Part shown: positions 12,591-24,280 of the stretch, piece by piece | How the letters are laid out: the number at the start of each line of letters is the position of its first letter | How positions within the stretch are numbered: position 1 is the stretch's first letter | DNA from: Avena insularis | Lineage: Eukaryota > Streptophyta > Magnoliopsida > Poales > Poaceae | Length of the DNA stretch: 64,000 nt | NCBI GenBank assembly: GCA_023614405.1 | Contig: CM042685.1 | Coordinates: 87,038,684-87,102,683, forward strand | Direction of reading: 5' to 3' | The notes under the pieces: model-generated | What the model saw: only the letters and a program-made list of their open reading frames with translations | The model's database searches: none | What the model was told of the DNA's origin: nothing | Position numbers and translations under genes: made by a program

Positions 12591-13040
12591 TCCCCCATGA
12601 AATAGAGCCATTAGTGGGCACTTAACCCGAAGTTTCTGGGTCCAAACCCTGGAGTCTTCGGCCCTAGAACATCTAGGTGGAGGGGAGACAGAGCTGCAAG
12701 CTCCTGGTGTCTGTTCAGATACTTTTCGGGTTGGAAATTCTGCCCGGGCCGTAGATTCCGCTACCTCGAGACCGGAGTCTCCACCCCGGTGAAAACTGAC
12801 AGAAACATCAACACCAAAACGACCATAACTTTTGGATCCAGACTCCGATTTTGATGATATTGGGCTCGTTTCGAAGATGAAAATAATATCTACAAGATTA
12901 ATCAGGGAACCATCATAGTCCATTAAGGTAGGATAGAACCAAATTATTAAAAGTTTAACCTATCTATAAAAGACAAGCCGATAAAACCTCCGACATCGAA
13001 AACACAATATAAAATGTATATGAAAACCGTTTTCAATGAA

Positions 13041-13045
13041 ATAGG
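13041..13045. other. Target-site duplication of the LARD, left copy (ATAGG)
   Basis: ATAGG directly precedes TGTAACAGCCC and is repeated exactly at 41109-41113 after the other LTR end. Confidence 0.9.
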
Positions 13046-15478
13046 TGTAACAGCCCAATTTTAGCAACCCTAAATGGTTTACCAAAAGGAAAATATCAGG
13101 GGGAACAAAAACTTAATCTTATTACTTGTTGCAATGCTTGCCTACTTGTTTGTTTGTGTTCATGCAACTGATTGTGTATTGGGTGATATACTTCTTATCT
13201 CAACACTAGTTGACAAAAGATAATTTACAAAAGAGATTGTCTAGGCTCATCTTTAATATTCTCAAATGTTCTGGCATTTCAAACTTGATCCAAGATGATC
13301 TTGATAAAAACAAAAATACCTTATGAGTCTCCCTCTAACAAAACAATGGAATTATAGTATAATCTCGTTATGTTTTCAAGACAGAACACTCAACTACTCT
13401 CACCCCTAGGTTTTTCCAAAATCCTTCCCTATATCCTTTCTCACTCTAAGCTTAGTAGAAATACCAAGAGGTACTTATCTTACTTCAAGGAAAAACCTCT
13501 TCAAAATACTCATGCTTACCTCAAGATAAGCTTGAGGATGGCTTTGGTAGTAGTTTGACAAATTGGATAAGATGAATTGCCTTGATCTGCTGATTGCCTT
13601 GTTTGATTAGGAACTAGAGTGAGATAATCTAGTAGCTCATCCCTCAGGAACCAAATATATGTTTGTGATTATCAATCTCAAACCAAGCATCCTAATCTGG
13701 ATCTATCCTAAGCCACTAAATTGATCATCTGCCCTCCTAATCATATCAATCCAAGGATAATCCCTTTTGATAGTTTCATACTCAGTGAAGACCCAATCTA
13801 TGCATGGATCCTATCTACTTATTTCACACTTCAACATCATCTCCTTGATCAAGAGTTTGGAACCTAGCATTCCCTGAGAATCACCTACACTTGTACTCTT
13901 GTCTAAAACCCTAAATCTGCCAAAATGGTTAAATCTGAAATTCTTATCTACATTCAATCTTTGGAGCTCTAACTTTTCGAATCTGTGTGAATTATTGAGA
14001 AGGTACTTGAACCATCTTGTAGTACATAATTAGTACTATCAAATCCCACTCTTACCCTTGGATTCACCTTTCTGGATCCAACTCAGCCATGATGGTCTTG
14101 TAGTCAAGATAATAATATTTTCGGCAAATCTTATCATCTTGCCTACTTTGGCAGAAGCTCACATATTTATGCCACCTCCCCTTTACCAACTCTTTGCATA
14201 ATTATGAACTACTAATCATGGCCTATAAACCCCCACTTCACTTCTTTCCATTGGAGCTTTGTGTTTCTTAAACCCACATGGTTTAGGAGGCATCGGGACA
14301 ACTCTGTTATGATAGCCTTATTTTCAACAAAATTTTCCATCACTCCTAAACCACCTCAAATACAACAAATCCACTCTTGATACCATGATCATCTATATAA
14401 CTTGTTCTAGCTATCCATCTATCCCTTTCACCAAGGTCAGCTTTGAGCTCCCTAATCAAACCATGTTTAGGTGGCATAAAAATATCAAAACCCTAGATTC
14501 TCCCACATCTAGTTTCCATCCTTTTTCACCACAATTCTTCAAAAACCAAGAAGGCATTGAGGTATAAACCGAGTCTACAACATCTACCTTGAATATAACC
14601 ATCCCCAAATAATTCCCACAATTATTTCGATCCTCAAACTATTTAAATTTTTTATCTTGCAAAATTCTCAAAATCTTGTCTCTAATGGCAAGTTTGTTTT
14701 TCTCCAAACCACTCTGCCAAATCAATGCACATTTGAGTTCTATACCTCATACCCCGCCTTCCCATATAAAAAATAAATATCTTTGAGATTCCTTATTATT
14801 TATTTTTGTCCTTTTTCTCAAATGGCAGAAAAAATAATTAATTGCTTAAAAATAATTTTGTATCCAAATAAATTCCATTAAAATTCTCCAATTTGCATTA
14901 TGGTATTTAGGATCCTATCACATAAAAAACCAACCTTTCCCAATGTAAAAAATAGCACTTAAGTTCCTAGAAACCATTTCTGCCCTATTTGAATAAATGA
15001 TCTTAAGAGTACCAATAATCATTTGAAAAATCCCAAATAAATCCTGATGAGATGAATTGACATCATCTATCTACCAGTACCATTTCCCCACATTCCTCAA
15101 TGCAAATTTTCAAACTTCCTTCACAACAATTGTTTGGATCACTTTTGCCAATCTAGCTTTGCTCAAATCAAAACCAACCAAACTCACATCAACTTGATCA
15201 AGCCGAGCTTGCACAGCATAACCCCACTCCCTCCTGGTCATGCACTATAGCCAATCTACTGTAGCACATCCCTCTCTTGTAACTAGTGCTTGGATGAGAG
15301 AGAGGACTTGTTAGTACAAAATATGAAAATATCTCCACTCCATCCCTCCCCTGTCTTCTTTGGTCAAATGCATGGCCCCACACACCCATCTCCACCACCC
15401 TTGCTGCCAAATGGCTGGCCCTCCCCTCCTCTCTCTTTCCCTCCTACACATTGTCAACCATAGACCCCTCACTTCGGA

Positions 15479-15486
15479 GTATAAGT
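15479..15486 (+). promoter_or_regulatory. TATA-like site, LARD 5' LTR
   Basis: 'gtataagt' preceded by a CT-rich tract and followed by the GC-rich leader. The counterpart in the 3' LTR (37644-37652) reads 'tttataagg', closer to a TATA box, so this copy is probably weakened. Confidence 0.4.
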
Positions 15487-18119
15487 CCATAGGACATTAC
15501 AAACCCTCGTCCCTCCTCTTTCATCCTCTACATGTCACCTAGCCCAGCTCCCCATTCCATTCTGAACCTAACCATGCCTCCCTTTCACTACAGGAATGCC
15601 TCTAGTGTAGCCGCCATCGGTGCTCTGGTGAAGCACTCTCGGCCACCATCGCGGCATATGCCCTCCTAGGTGAAAACCCACTATATCGCCCCTCCCTGGG
15701 CTCGCCGTCGACCATCGTGTCGCCCTGTGCCATTGCCGACCCCTCCTGAGCCCTCTGGTGAGCACCCCCGGCCTCCCTCGTCCCGCCTAGGGTTTCGGTC
15801 CCGGTGCCCTCGCCGCAAGGTGGAAGATGGCCGGGAGCCGTCGATCTCGATCTAATCAAGCGGCTCCCTCTGTCCCGTACCCCTTTGCCTCTATGAGAAG
15901 CTGACCGGCAGGTCCTACCGCGCGGCAGCCTTCCGCCTCAACCGCATGCCGCGAGCCCGGATGGGATGGCCCATCGACGCTAGCCCGTTGGCTTTTCAGA
16001 TCTGTCCCGTTTTCTTTTAAACCTTTAATTTTTCTCCCAGATCTGAATGCATGCAATTTTGGTTTAAATCAAAATAAAAATGGAAAATAGACTAGATCCT
16101 CCAGATCTAAAATTTACTATGTTCCTGAATGTTCCATGCAACATGCAGGACAAGTCCTTGGCCAAAATTATTTATCATTATTTAGTGGCCTTTATTCTAC
16201 TAGCATGTATCTAAAATATTGAATAAAACCCCTAGGAAGTTTAGTTATCCAATTGGGATGAATCAAGTTTCTTTTGATAGGTAATTGAATTACCCATTTT
16301 TGGGCCCTTGTCCCATGCCTTGTTGAACTATAATTTGACTCTAGCAAAAATGACAAAAACATCCATGTCCTGCACTTAGGAATTTCTCTAGGTCAAACCA
16401 AAAGAGGTATTTACCTAATTCCAACTCTCATTAGACATACATAACCATATCCCTCAAAACCTAGGAGTCCAATTTTTATTGAGGCTTCTTTGAATTTTTG
16501 TGAATTAATAACTTTTGTGCATGGTTATTTCACTAATAAATCCACCATAGGAGTTCTGTGAACCCAAAATGGGTGATTAAAATTTCTATAGAAAGGTAGT
16601 ACAACTACCTAACTTGTGTCTTTGTAATCATACCACAATCTTCTATAGATTTAATCCGGTGAAAATGACAAAAACCATCCAGTACTGCCTTTGGGATTTT
16701 CGTAAGGGCATTATAGAAATTATTTTGTGTTGATTCCAACTCTCAGTGAATCAGTCCATCAAATAATATCTAATAACCCAAAGAAATTATTTTTGGAGCT
16801 CCAAAAAAGTTCTTCTAAATTATTTCCTCAAACTAGAGATTTATTTACTATAAAATCCAATATAAATCGATGGTAATTGATAAAATAGTAAAACCACTTG
16901 TGTTGTCTTCATTTTATCAATATCTATCTAATGACATCATTTGTGCACAACTTTATCATGAAGGACTTATCCTTGTTCTAAAACCCCTTATCTAGCTAGT
17001 TTTTGACTATAAATCTTAAATAGAAAATCCACCAATGCAACCAAAACATTTCCTTTGTATCCCCCAACCAAATCCCCAATCCATACTGATATATAAACTT
17101 GTTTTGTCAATTGCTTGATATATGGATATGTTTTTGTATGGAATGTATTGATGGTGGTGTTGTTTGTTTGCATGTATGTTCGACAACGACGATAGTTAAA
17201 TTGCGTGATGCCGATCAGAAGGAAGCATCGGGTGTTTCTGATTATTATTGTATTTGGTATTCTTGTTTTCTAAAGAAGTCAAGGGACGTATCGCTGGTCG
17301 CAGGCAAGACACCTTCTTGCTCATAAGCCCATGTCATGTTGTTTAACTTTTGCATGTTTTATCTAGAGTTTATGAAACTGCATTGTTTCACTTATGATGA
17401 TTTTATGTCTGTTAGTGGATTGGCTCCTCCAACTAATTAGATTTGCACTACTAAGTGCAACCCCTTTGATGACACCTACTTTCCCAAGTATTGTGGATGG
17501 TTTCGTAATGCCATATCCCCTTGGAGACCCTGTTTTGGTGAAGCAAAAGTATAGGATGGGAAGACCCCAGAAAAGCTTACATAAATGTTTTATGAGAAAA
17601 CCTTGGTGAGGCTTGGCCTAACAAGTGAAGTTGAAAATGAAAAAGGTTTTTGTTTTACAAAAAGGGTTGGACGAGAGAATGAGGAAAATTTTTATGAAAA
17701 CACACCCGATTCTTTGCAGTTTTGCTTGAACAATGAACCCGTTCAACCATATTACTCTGGAATGGGACGGGGCTGGGCTGGAAGTTTGTCTAATTAGGTA
17801 TAGGTGCCTCGCACTACTACGGGGGAGGACAAATCCCCGGAGGCTGGGCCTTCACCTGTAAAGCCCCATGTGAAACATCGGCCTGGGGAAGGTACATAAT
17901 GTCTATGGAGGGCCAGACGATACTATGAGCCCATCATTGAAAGCGCACACCAGTCGAGGTGCAAAACGCGATGTGGTTGGATTGAGACTATATATGGCAT
18001 CCCGGTTTTGAGGGGATTATCCTCATAGGGTACACACATGTATCAGAGAGGGCATCCGAAAGGTCCTGGCTGGTTATTCGACCCACGATCGGTGTAGATC
18101 AGGGATGGGTAATCAGATG

Positions 18120-18600
18120 GTGTGGGTAAAGTGTACAACCTCTACAAAGTGTAAATCTATTCGAATAGCCATTTCCACGGTCATGGAGAGTTGGAAAGGC
18201 TGCTGTAGAGAGGTGCTGGTTTTGATTTCAAAAAGGACTCAGGAAAGGAATTGGTTTGGAACTGTTTTTTACCATGAGATGGTCAGGAAAAGGAGGAAGT
18301 ATTTTGGTCATGAGATGACCCGAAGGAAAAAAATGGGTGACCCAATCCTAGTGTTTTATTAAAACTTTTCAAAAAGGTTTCCAAACTGTTTACAAAAGTT
18401 TTTCAACAAAGATATAGAGATATGCTATATCTACAAGAGAACCTTGTTTATAAAAGGACCTCTCATAGAGCCATCCTACTACGTCCATATTGCATATCAA
18501 TTATTATGGTTCTCTTAAGGTGGTTTAGGAGTACATTCGAAGTACTCACCAGCATTGTCCCTGGCTATTTACTTGGCCAGACTTTTTGGAAGCAAGAGGA
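18120..18600 (+). other. Conserved U5 block shared by LARD and Gypsy LTRs
   Basis: Contains AAGTGTACAA, a degraded CTCT..AGAG palindrome (CTCTACAAAG here), the perfect palindrome CTATTCGAATAG at 18157-18168, and further on the pair 'agtactca' and CCCTGGCTATT followed by 'tggccagac'. The same order is in the Gypsy LTRs. The palindrome lies about 695 bp before the LTR end. Confidence 0.7.
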
Positions 18601-18867
18601 ATGATGGAGTTGCTGACGTCGATGCGAGCTAGGATGTCTTCCCAGTCTGTTGCTTGTAGGTTAAGGCATGACATGGGCTTTGCGCTTGAAGACTTCTGCT
18701 ATTTGTGTTGTAGTCGCCATAACGACCACTTTGTATGTTCTGTAATCGTTACTTTCTGGATGTTGTAATGATACTGGTCGGGTATGCTCACGGCTCACTG
18801 ATCATTGGAACGTGAATTGTATGCATAACGGGTATTCTCGGACCGCAAATCCGGGGTTCCACAGACT

Positions 18868-18884
18868 TGATATCAGAGCCATCC
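18868..18884 (+). promoter_or_regulatory. Primer-binding site, LARD
   Basis: TGATATCAGAGCCATCC, four bases after the LTR end. It resembles the initiator tRNA-Met complement (TGGTATCAGAGCCA) with one change, the same change as in the nested Gypsy. Confidence 0.8.
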
Positions 18885-21223
18885 TGACTGTTGGAGACCT
18901 TAGCTAGCATGGACGTTAGACAGGACGACCCCTATTTCCGAAAAAAACCGGATTTGGAAAACTATTTTCTCATAAGGGTTTCAAAAGACTTTTTATCTTA
19001 TCCTCTTTGACTTCAACTAATTTGAAAATCGCTTTATCTTTATCTCGTCTACATTCAAATGATCCGTTTTCAAAAACAAGTCCGACTTGGAAGTCGGGAT
19101 GACGGAGATCCCGAGATGAAGAGATAACAAGACATGCAAACCAAAGGATCTAACAATGACGAAAGAAACTACAAGATCGCCCTACCAACGGAGTCCTTCA
19201 TTGCCCCCAAATCGATCAAGTATGACACTGACGAGAACAAATAGCAAGAGAAAAGTTAAGGCCCCCGTAACATCCATACTTAGGATAAGCATCCCGAATA
19301 TAGGATTCCCCTTATGGCATGTAGTCCCCCCTTAGTACCTATGGTACGCCATGTTTGCTTGTCATGTGCATGTATGATGCTTGAAGTGTGTTGCTTGTCT
19401 GCCTCGGATCCCTCGATCCTATTGTATGACCACCTGGATGGTGTATCCTGACACTAAACTTCGTACACCCATAACTAGAAACCTCTCCTGAGCAGGATGG
19501 GCACATAAAGAAAATCCCCGACAACTCCTACCCTGCCCTAGTTCCGATCGCCCAAAAAGGGAAACGACCCTAGTCAACCATCCACCGAGTCAAAGGGAAG
19601 TCCTCGCGATAACACAAACGCCCCCAAGAATCATGAAGAGAAGGATTCCTGAAGACAACGAGTCTACTCCGTCATCGGCCCAAAGCAACACAAAGAGTTT
19701 GAGTTAAGACCACCCCTCTAACGCTAACCTGCCTCCACCTAGAAAAAGGACCAAGAAGAAGCATCGCTAACTACTAAATCTACCTCGAGTTAACCCTTAC
19801 GACATTGTTAGGTAATCACCTTATCAAGGTAGTCCCAATAAGGCATCACTTGAAGACCTCAACCCAAGCGTCATGCCTTTGCTCCAAGACGATGATTCTA
19901 CCCCAACCTCGATGACCTCAAGTAAATCTCTAAGGTGGAAAGAATCCGTCTTTCCACTCAAATCAAGAAGACCGCTTACGACAAGATAATACAGGAAGAT
20001 CTTCAATACAAGCACTTGCTCCAAACACCACCTCGAGAGTCGTAAGGGGAACAAAACACATACATCATCAATAATCTTCAGAAGTCTGCTCCATCCTCTC
20101 AACCACCGAGACGTTTAGAATTTAATATGACAAGACTGCTTGACGCCGTCAATACTACCCTCCAAGGAGAATAAAGAAACCCAAAGCATCGAGTTCCTCC
20201 CAAGATGTCACAAAGTCCATTCTCTTCCATCTCCGCTAACCACTCCCTTAAAAGACCGCCGACTCTGCTAACCCCGAGGAACTACAGTAACCAAAGTTGA
20301 TACCCACCCAAGGACGATGTCAAGATGCAGGAACTTAGCATGCTAGTATGCGGGTCTGAGGTCCCCTCATTCATGTTTGACCCACGACGTTGCATCAGAC
20401 CAAACCCGGAACAACCTCATTTCCAATGACCGTGTTCCATAACCGCCAACATCCAACGTCAACCCTCAACCTATTGGACCCCTAACTAGCTCAGAACTAA
20501 CTAACCGGAAGTTAGTTAAACGCCTCTCCTGCTACGACTACTACTTCATGAAGTGGCATCGATGTCTCTCACGAAGTGACTTATACAAGGTCGACCGCAG
20601 ATAACCACCCCAGCGAAAGGTGCAACGCCATCCCCCAGTATCATCATATGACTCAAATATAGAAGGTCCGCGACAACACCAAGTACCCTTAGTCTCGTTC
20701 TAAGGGGGAAAGACTGGGTCTTTCCCACGAAACCCGAATCACCCCGAGAGACTCGACCTCTAATCATCGTCAAGAGATGACCCTCCCTTAAATCAAGATG
20801 CATGGACCCCATAGAAGGACAACAATCTACCCTTCTCCTAAATCAGAAGATACTTCAGGAAACTCCTCCACTTCAAGGTCGACCGTCCAGCCAACACTCC
20901 TGGCGATTCAAGACCTTGAAGATAGAAAAGCTAACTATCGTGGCGATGGAATGAAGAAGGCTTAACTCGGCGTCTCGCCACAAAAAAGAAGGACCCTGTC
21001 CATGCTAAACCTACTTGGAATCGTCCTAAGGGGAAAACACTGCATCTTTTCCACTCGTTTAATCTAAACCACCCAATCTGAAGCGACTTAGCTCCGATCC
21101 ATAGCCAACCACGCCTGTTTGTTGTAAAATATGTTAGCACCTAATAAATTCCATCGCTGAAATTGTTAAGCGGATGTTATCACCCAACCATACTCCTCCC
21201 TAATCTCAGGACGAGATTATTTT

Positions 21224-21233
21224 AAGGGGGAAA
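21224..21233 (+). promoter_or_regulatory. Polypurine tract, LARD
   Basis: AAGGGGGAAA, a few bases before the 3' LTR start TGTAACAGCCC at 21238. Confidence 0.75.
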
Positions 21234-21237
21234 TGTC

Positions 21238-21482
21238 TGTAACAGCCCAATTTCAGCAAACCTGAATGGTTGACCAAAAGGCAAAAATCAGGGGAAACAA
21301 AAACTTTTTCTTATTACTTGTTGCAATGCTTGCCTACTTGTTTGTTTGTGTTCATGCAACTGATTGTGTATTGGGTGATATACTTCTTATCTCAACACTA
21401 GTTGACAAAAGCAATTTTACAAAAGAGATTGTCTTGGCTCATCTGTCATATTCTCAAATGTTCTGGCATTTCAAACTTGAGC
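21238..21482 (+). mobile_element. LARD 3' LTR, first 245 bp
   Basis: Starts TGTAACAGCCC and matches 13046 onward. It is cut after TGAGC (21478-21482) by the Gypsy and resumes at 35476. Its last bases were later copied into the Gypsy LTR (see finding at 21535). Confidence 0.9.
21478..21482. other. Target-site duplication of the Gypsy, left copy (TGAGC)
   Basis: TGAGC precedes TGTCAACACC here and follows GATGTTACA at 35471-35475; an exact match. Confidence 0.9.
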
Positions 21483-22119
21483 TGTCAACACCCAAATTTT
21501 TAAATCCCAGATGCCTGTTATGCCATACATCGCAATCCATTACAACCGTATATAAGTTCTGGCATTTCAAACTTGGATTACCATTTTTGTGAGACATAAC
21601 AGAATTGGATACCATAGTACATCATCCATTACAACCATATATAAGTTCTTACACAAATAGGGATCTCATGATCCAGTTCTTAATACAACATCAAGCAGCG
21701 GAATACGTAATAATAACGGTAGTGTAGGCGAAGCTCCATCTTCGGGGTCACGGGCAATGCTGATGATGGGAGATGATCCTAGTTGTCATAACCTTCCTGG
21801 GGTCCATCCTCTAGGTACTCCTCTTCATAGTCTGGCCATGGGAATAGCCAGGGACAAAGCCATGAGTACTCTTTAAGTACTCGCAAACTAATACTAACAA
21901 GTGAGAGGGTTTTTTGATAATAGGACAATAGGCTCTAGGGTTGTTTTGCAAAAGCTAGATTTATCTCTACTAAGTTTAGAAGCAACGAATTCTAGTTGAA
22001 GTTTTATAACACCTAAATGGAAACTGGTATTTCATATCACAACCCTGTTGTGGTCAAGTCAAAGTCTCACTGGGGAACAAGTCTGACGGGGGAACAGTAT
22101 GGCCACCCCAACTGTCCAT

Positions 22120-22185
22120 AATCGCGGACGCGGCTATTCGAATAGTTTGACACTTTGAGAGATTGTACACTTTCACCACAACATT
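22120..22185 (-). other. U5 palindrome block, Gypsy 3' LTR
   Basis: Minus strand AAGTGTACAA, a degraded middle palindrome, then perfect CTATTCGAATAG at 22134-22145, about 650 bp before the LTR end (some of which is later filler). Confidence 0.7.
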
Positions 22186-24270
22186 CGATACATCCGTCAG
22201 GAACAAATCCTGAATTCACCATACTCGGTATGCGGATAATCAATCCTAACCTTTCAATTACACGCCCTAGTATAAGCACCTCTCCTGTGAGTTTGGCCTC
22301 CCAACCATGACCAACTATCATCTTGGGTACTGCAAAGGAGGACCATCTTCACAAGGTAGCCTCGGCTCAGACCTTGGCCGTGAGGGAACTAATACTAAGG
22401 TATATAATTTTCCAGTCAAGCCCTACCCAATCTTCGGGTATTGTGGTTGTACGATAAAATTGGAATGGTATCGCATCCACACAACCATCAGTTTTATAAA
22501 GGGCTAAGGCTCATGCCTCAACATTTTCATCACCAAAATCATCAAGTGTTCGGAAACACATGTCCAAAACATTTCAATAGAATGATCCATCATTCCAAGG
22601 TTTTCATAACCATTTTTCCACCAAGTATTCCCATCTAAAGTTTATCAAGTTTTATGCTTAGCACTAGCATCTACAGGTGGGGGTAAACATTAATGAGGGG
22701 TGGTAAACTAGTGGAGTTTTAACTAAGTTCAATCTCATTCCTTAGGATGACATCAAGACTATCTAGCTTAGGCCAAATTTTATGCTCTTTATGCAACCTT
22801 CACATATATCTCTCTATAATCTACAAGTCACTTAAGTAGACTCCAAGTAATAGCTTTGATAAATAAATAAACTAGAAAGCTTGAAAGTAAAACTAGGCTT
22901 GGGTATCATCAAATATGTCCAACCAAGCATGCTTAGTGCATTGCATAGGTTATCCAACTTTCATAACTACAAGTGTTAGCTTGCACATTCAACTAGTAGT
23001 ATTAGGCTTGCATTAGTGTCAATATAAGCTTGCCTTGAGTAGAGCAGTGGTTGAAGTTCTCCTCGGCTTCTTCTTCGTAGAATCCTCCTTCCTCCTCGTA
23101 TCCTTGGTCGGTACTAGCGTCTATAATTAAATACGAGGTACACAATCACCAAACAATACTTAACTACTTAAAATCATCACACACAAGGGTCCTATAGATG
23201 ATCTAACATCATCTCTAACCTTACAAGATTAAGGCTTGGTTTAATTCCTTTTATTTTTAGAAAAGTAACTTCTACTCATTACAAAACTACTTAAGATTTA
23301 ATATTCTCCAAACCAAACATGGGATCCTGTTGACACATGTCATCACCACATATTTTAGTCCATGGGGATATATTTAAAGTGGTGTCACAATTTAATAAGG
23401 TTTCACCATTTTATTTTAATTAATTAAAGTGGCTAGAAATGCCTATGTAGCATTCTTTTATTACTTGAACATTATTTCCGTAAGTAAACCTATATGTTTT
23501 TATATATTCTGAAAGGTATGGTTAAATGTGATTTTTGAGAGTTAGAATCAATTCAAAAGCTATTATGGTTTAAATTTGAAAAATATTTGAATGCAGAAAA
23601 GCTTCTGCCTTGTTATTTTTACCATGGGTGATCTATAGATCCAAATGACTTGAATCCAACGATCTTGGATTCTGCATTCCCAGACCTTTCTAACAAAATT
23701 AGTTTCATTCAATTTGGTGCAATAAATCGACCTGGGTTAATTTTTGAAAATGGGTATAGAAGTGTGTTTGAAATTAACTGGGAAAGGTTTAATTCAAATA
23801 ACTGGGCTGCGCGGGAAAAGTTAACGGGCCGGCCTGCTAAGCGTAGCGCTTCTGCGGGCTGCTTAAGTGGCTGTCCCCACTCGTCAGTGAGACAGGGGGG
23901 TGCGAAGCGGTATGGAGCGATGGGAGTCGTTCGATTGGGTTCTAATCCAACGGCGGAGAGTCATCATCGACGTTGGGTAACTCCAGCGAGACAGAAACCT
24001 AGCGCGGCTAGTGGGGGTTGTCGGGGGCTCACCGGGGTGCAGGCGAGGGTCGGCAAGGCGAGCGAACGACGAAGTCGACGACGGCGAACTCAGGGGTGGT
24101 CGCGACAGCTCCTGGGGTGGAAGAAATCGATCACGCCCTTCTTCTCCAGAGGCGGCGGGCTCCGGTGAAATTCCGGCGATGCACGGCTCGCCTTGATCCG
24201 GGACTAAGGTGGGGTGGTTCTGGGTGAGAGAGGAGTGGAATGGTGTGAAGAATTCGAGCGGGGGAGTCCT

Positions 24271-24280
24271 CTATTTATAG
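24271..24280 (-). promoter_or_regulatory. TATA box, Gypsy 3' LTR
   Basis: CTATAAATAG on the minus strand, identical at 34197-34206 and 61340-61349. It leads into a GC-rich leader, so transcription would start about 2.7 kb before the LTR end and give a very long R/U5. Confidence 0.75.

Larger units (their letters stand above)
11610..13045 (-). repeat. Element X, copy 2, left part
   Basis: Starts near 'gatgccgcctagagg', a start that I associate with a dispersed Triticeae repeat. It continues across the LARD insertion into 41114-44270, because the TSD ATAGG sits on both sides and the sequence beyond it leads into the same sequence that opens the window. A minus-strand TATA box lies at 12582-12590. 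The 143-codon frame at 11941-12372 has no domain and is probably chance. Confidence 0.55.
13046..18863 (+). mobile_element. LARD 5' LTR
   Basis: Runs from TGTAACAGCCC to GGTTCCACA. About the first 2.4 kb is AT-rich (putative U3). It is followed by a TATA-like site near 15480, a GC-rich leader (15540-15990), and a long AT-rich part holding the U5 palindrome block at 18127-18168. Many scattered differences from the 3' LTR indicate an old insertion. No reading frame with a recognisable domain is present. Confidence 0.9.
18864..21237 (+). mobile_element. LARD interior, non-coding
   Basis: 2374 bp between the LTRs. I see no zinc knuckle, protease, RT or integrase motif on either strand. From about 19805 to the end it is closely matched by 8809-10227, so it is a conserved family component and not random filler. 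Minus-strand frames at 20546-20812 and 20931-21140 recur in the other copy, but they are antisense to the element and have no known domain. Confidence 0.8.

Noticed and set aside
23650..24168. 172- and 209-codon plus-strand frames (also 33577-34206)
   Set aside because: They are antisense to the Gypsy LTR and lie in its GC-rich part. The frame differs between the two LTRs after residue 80, so it is not maintained.
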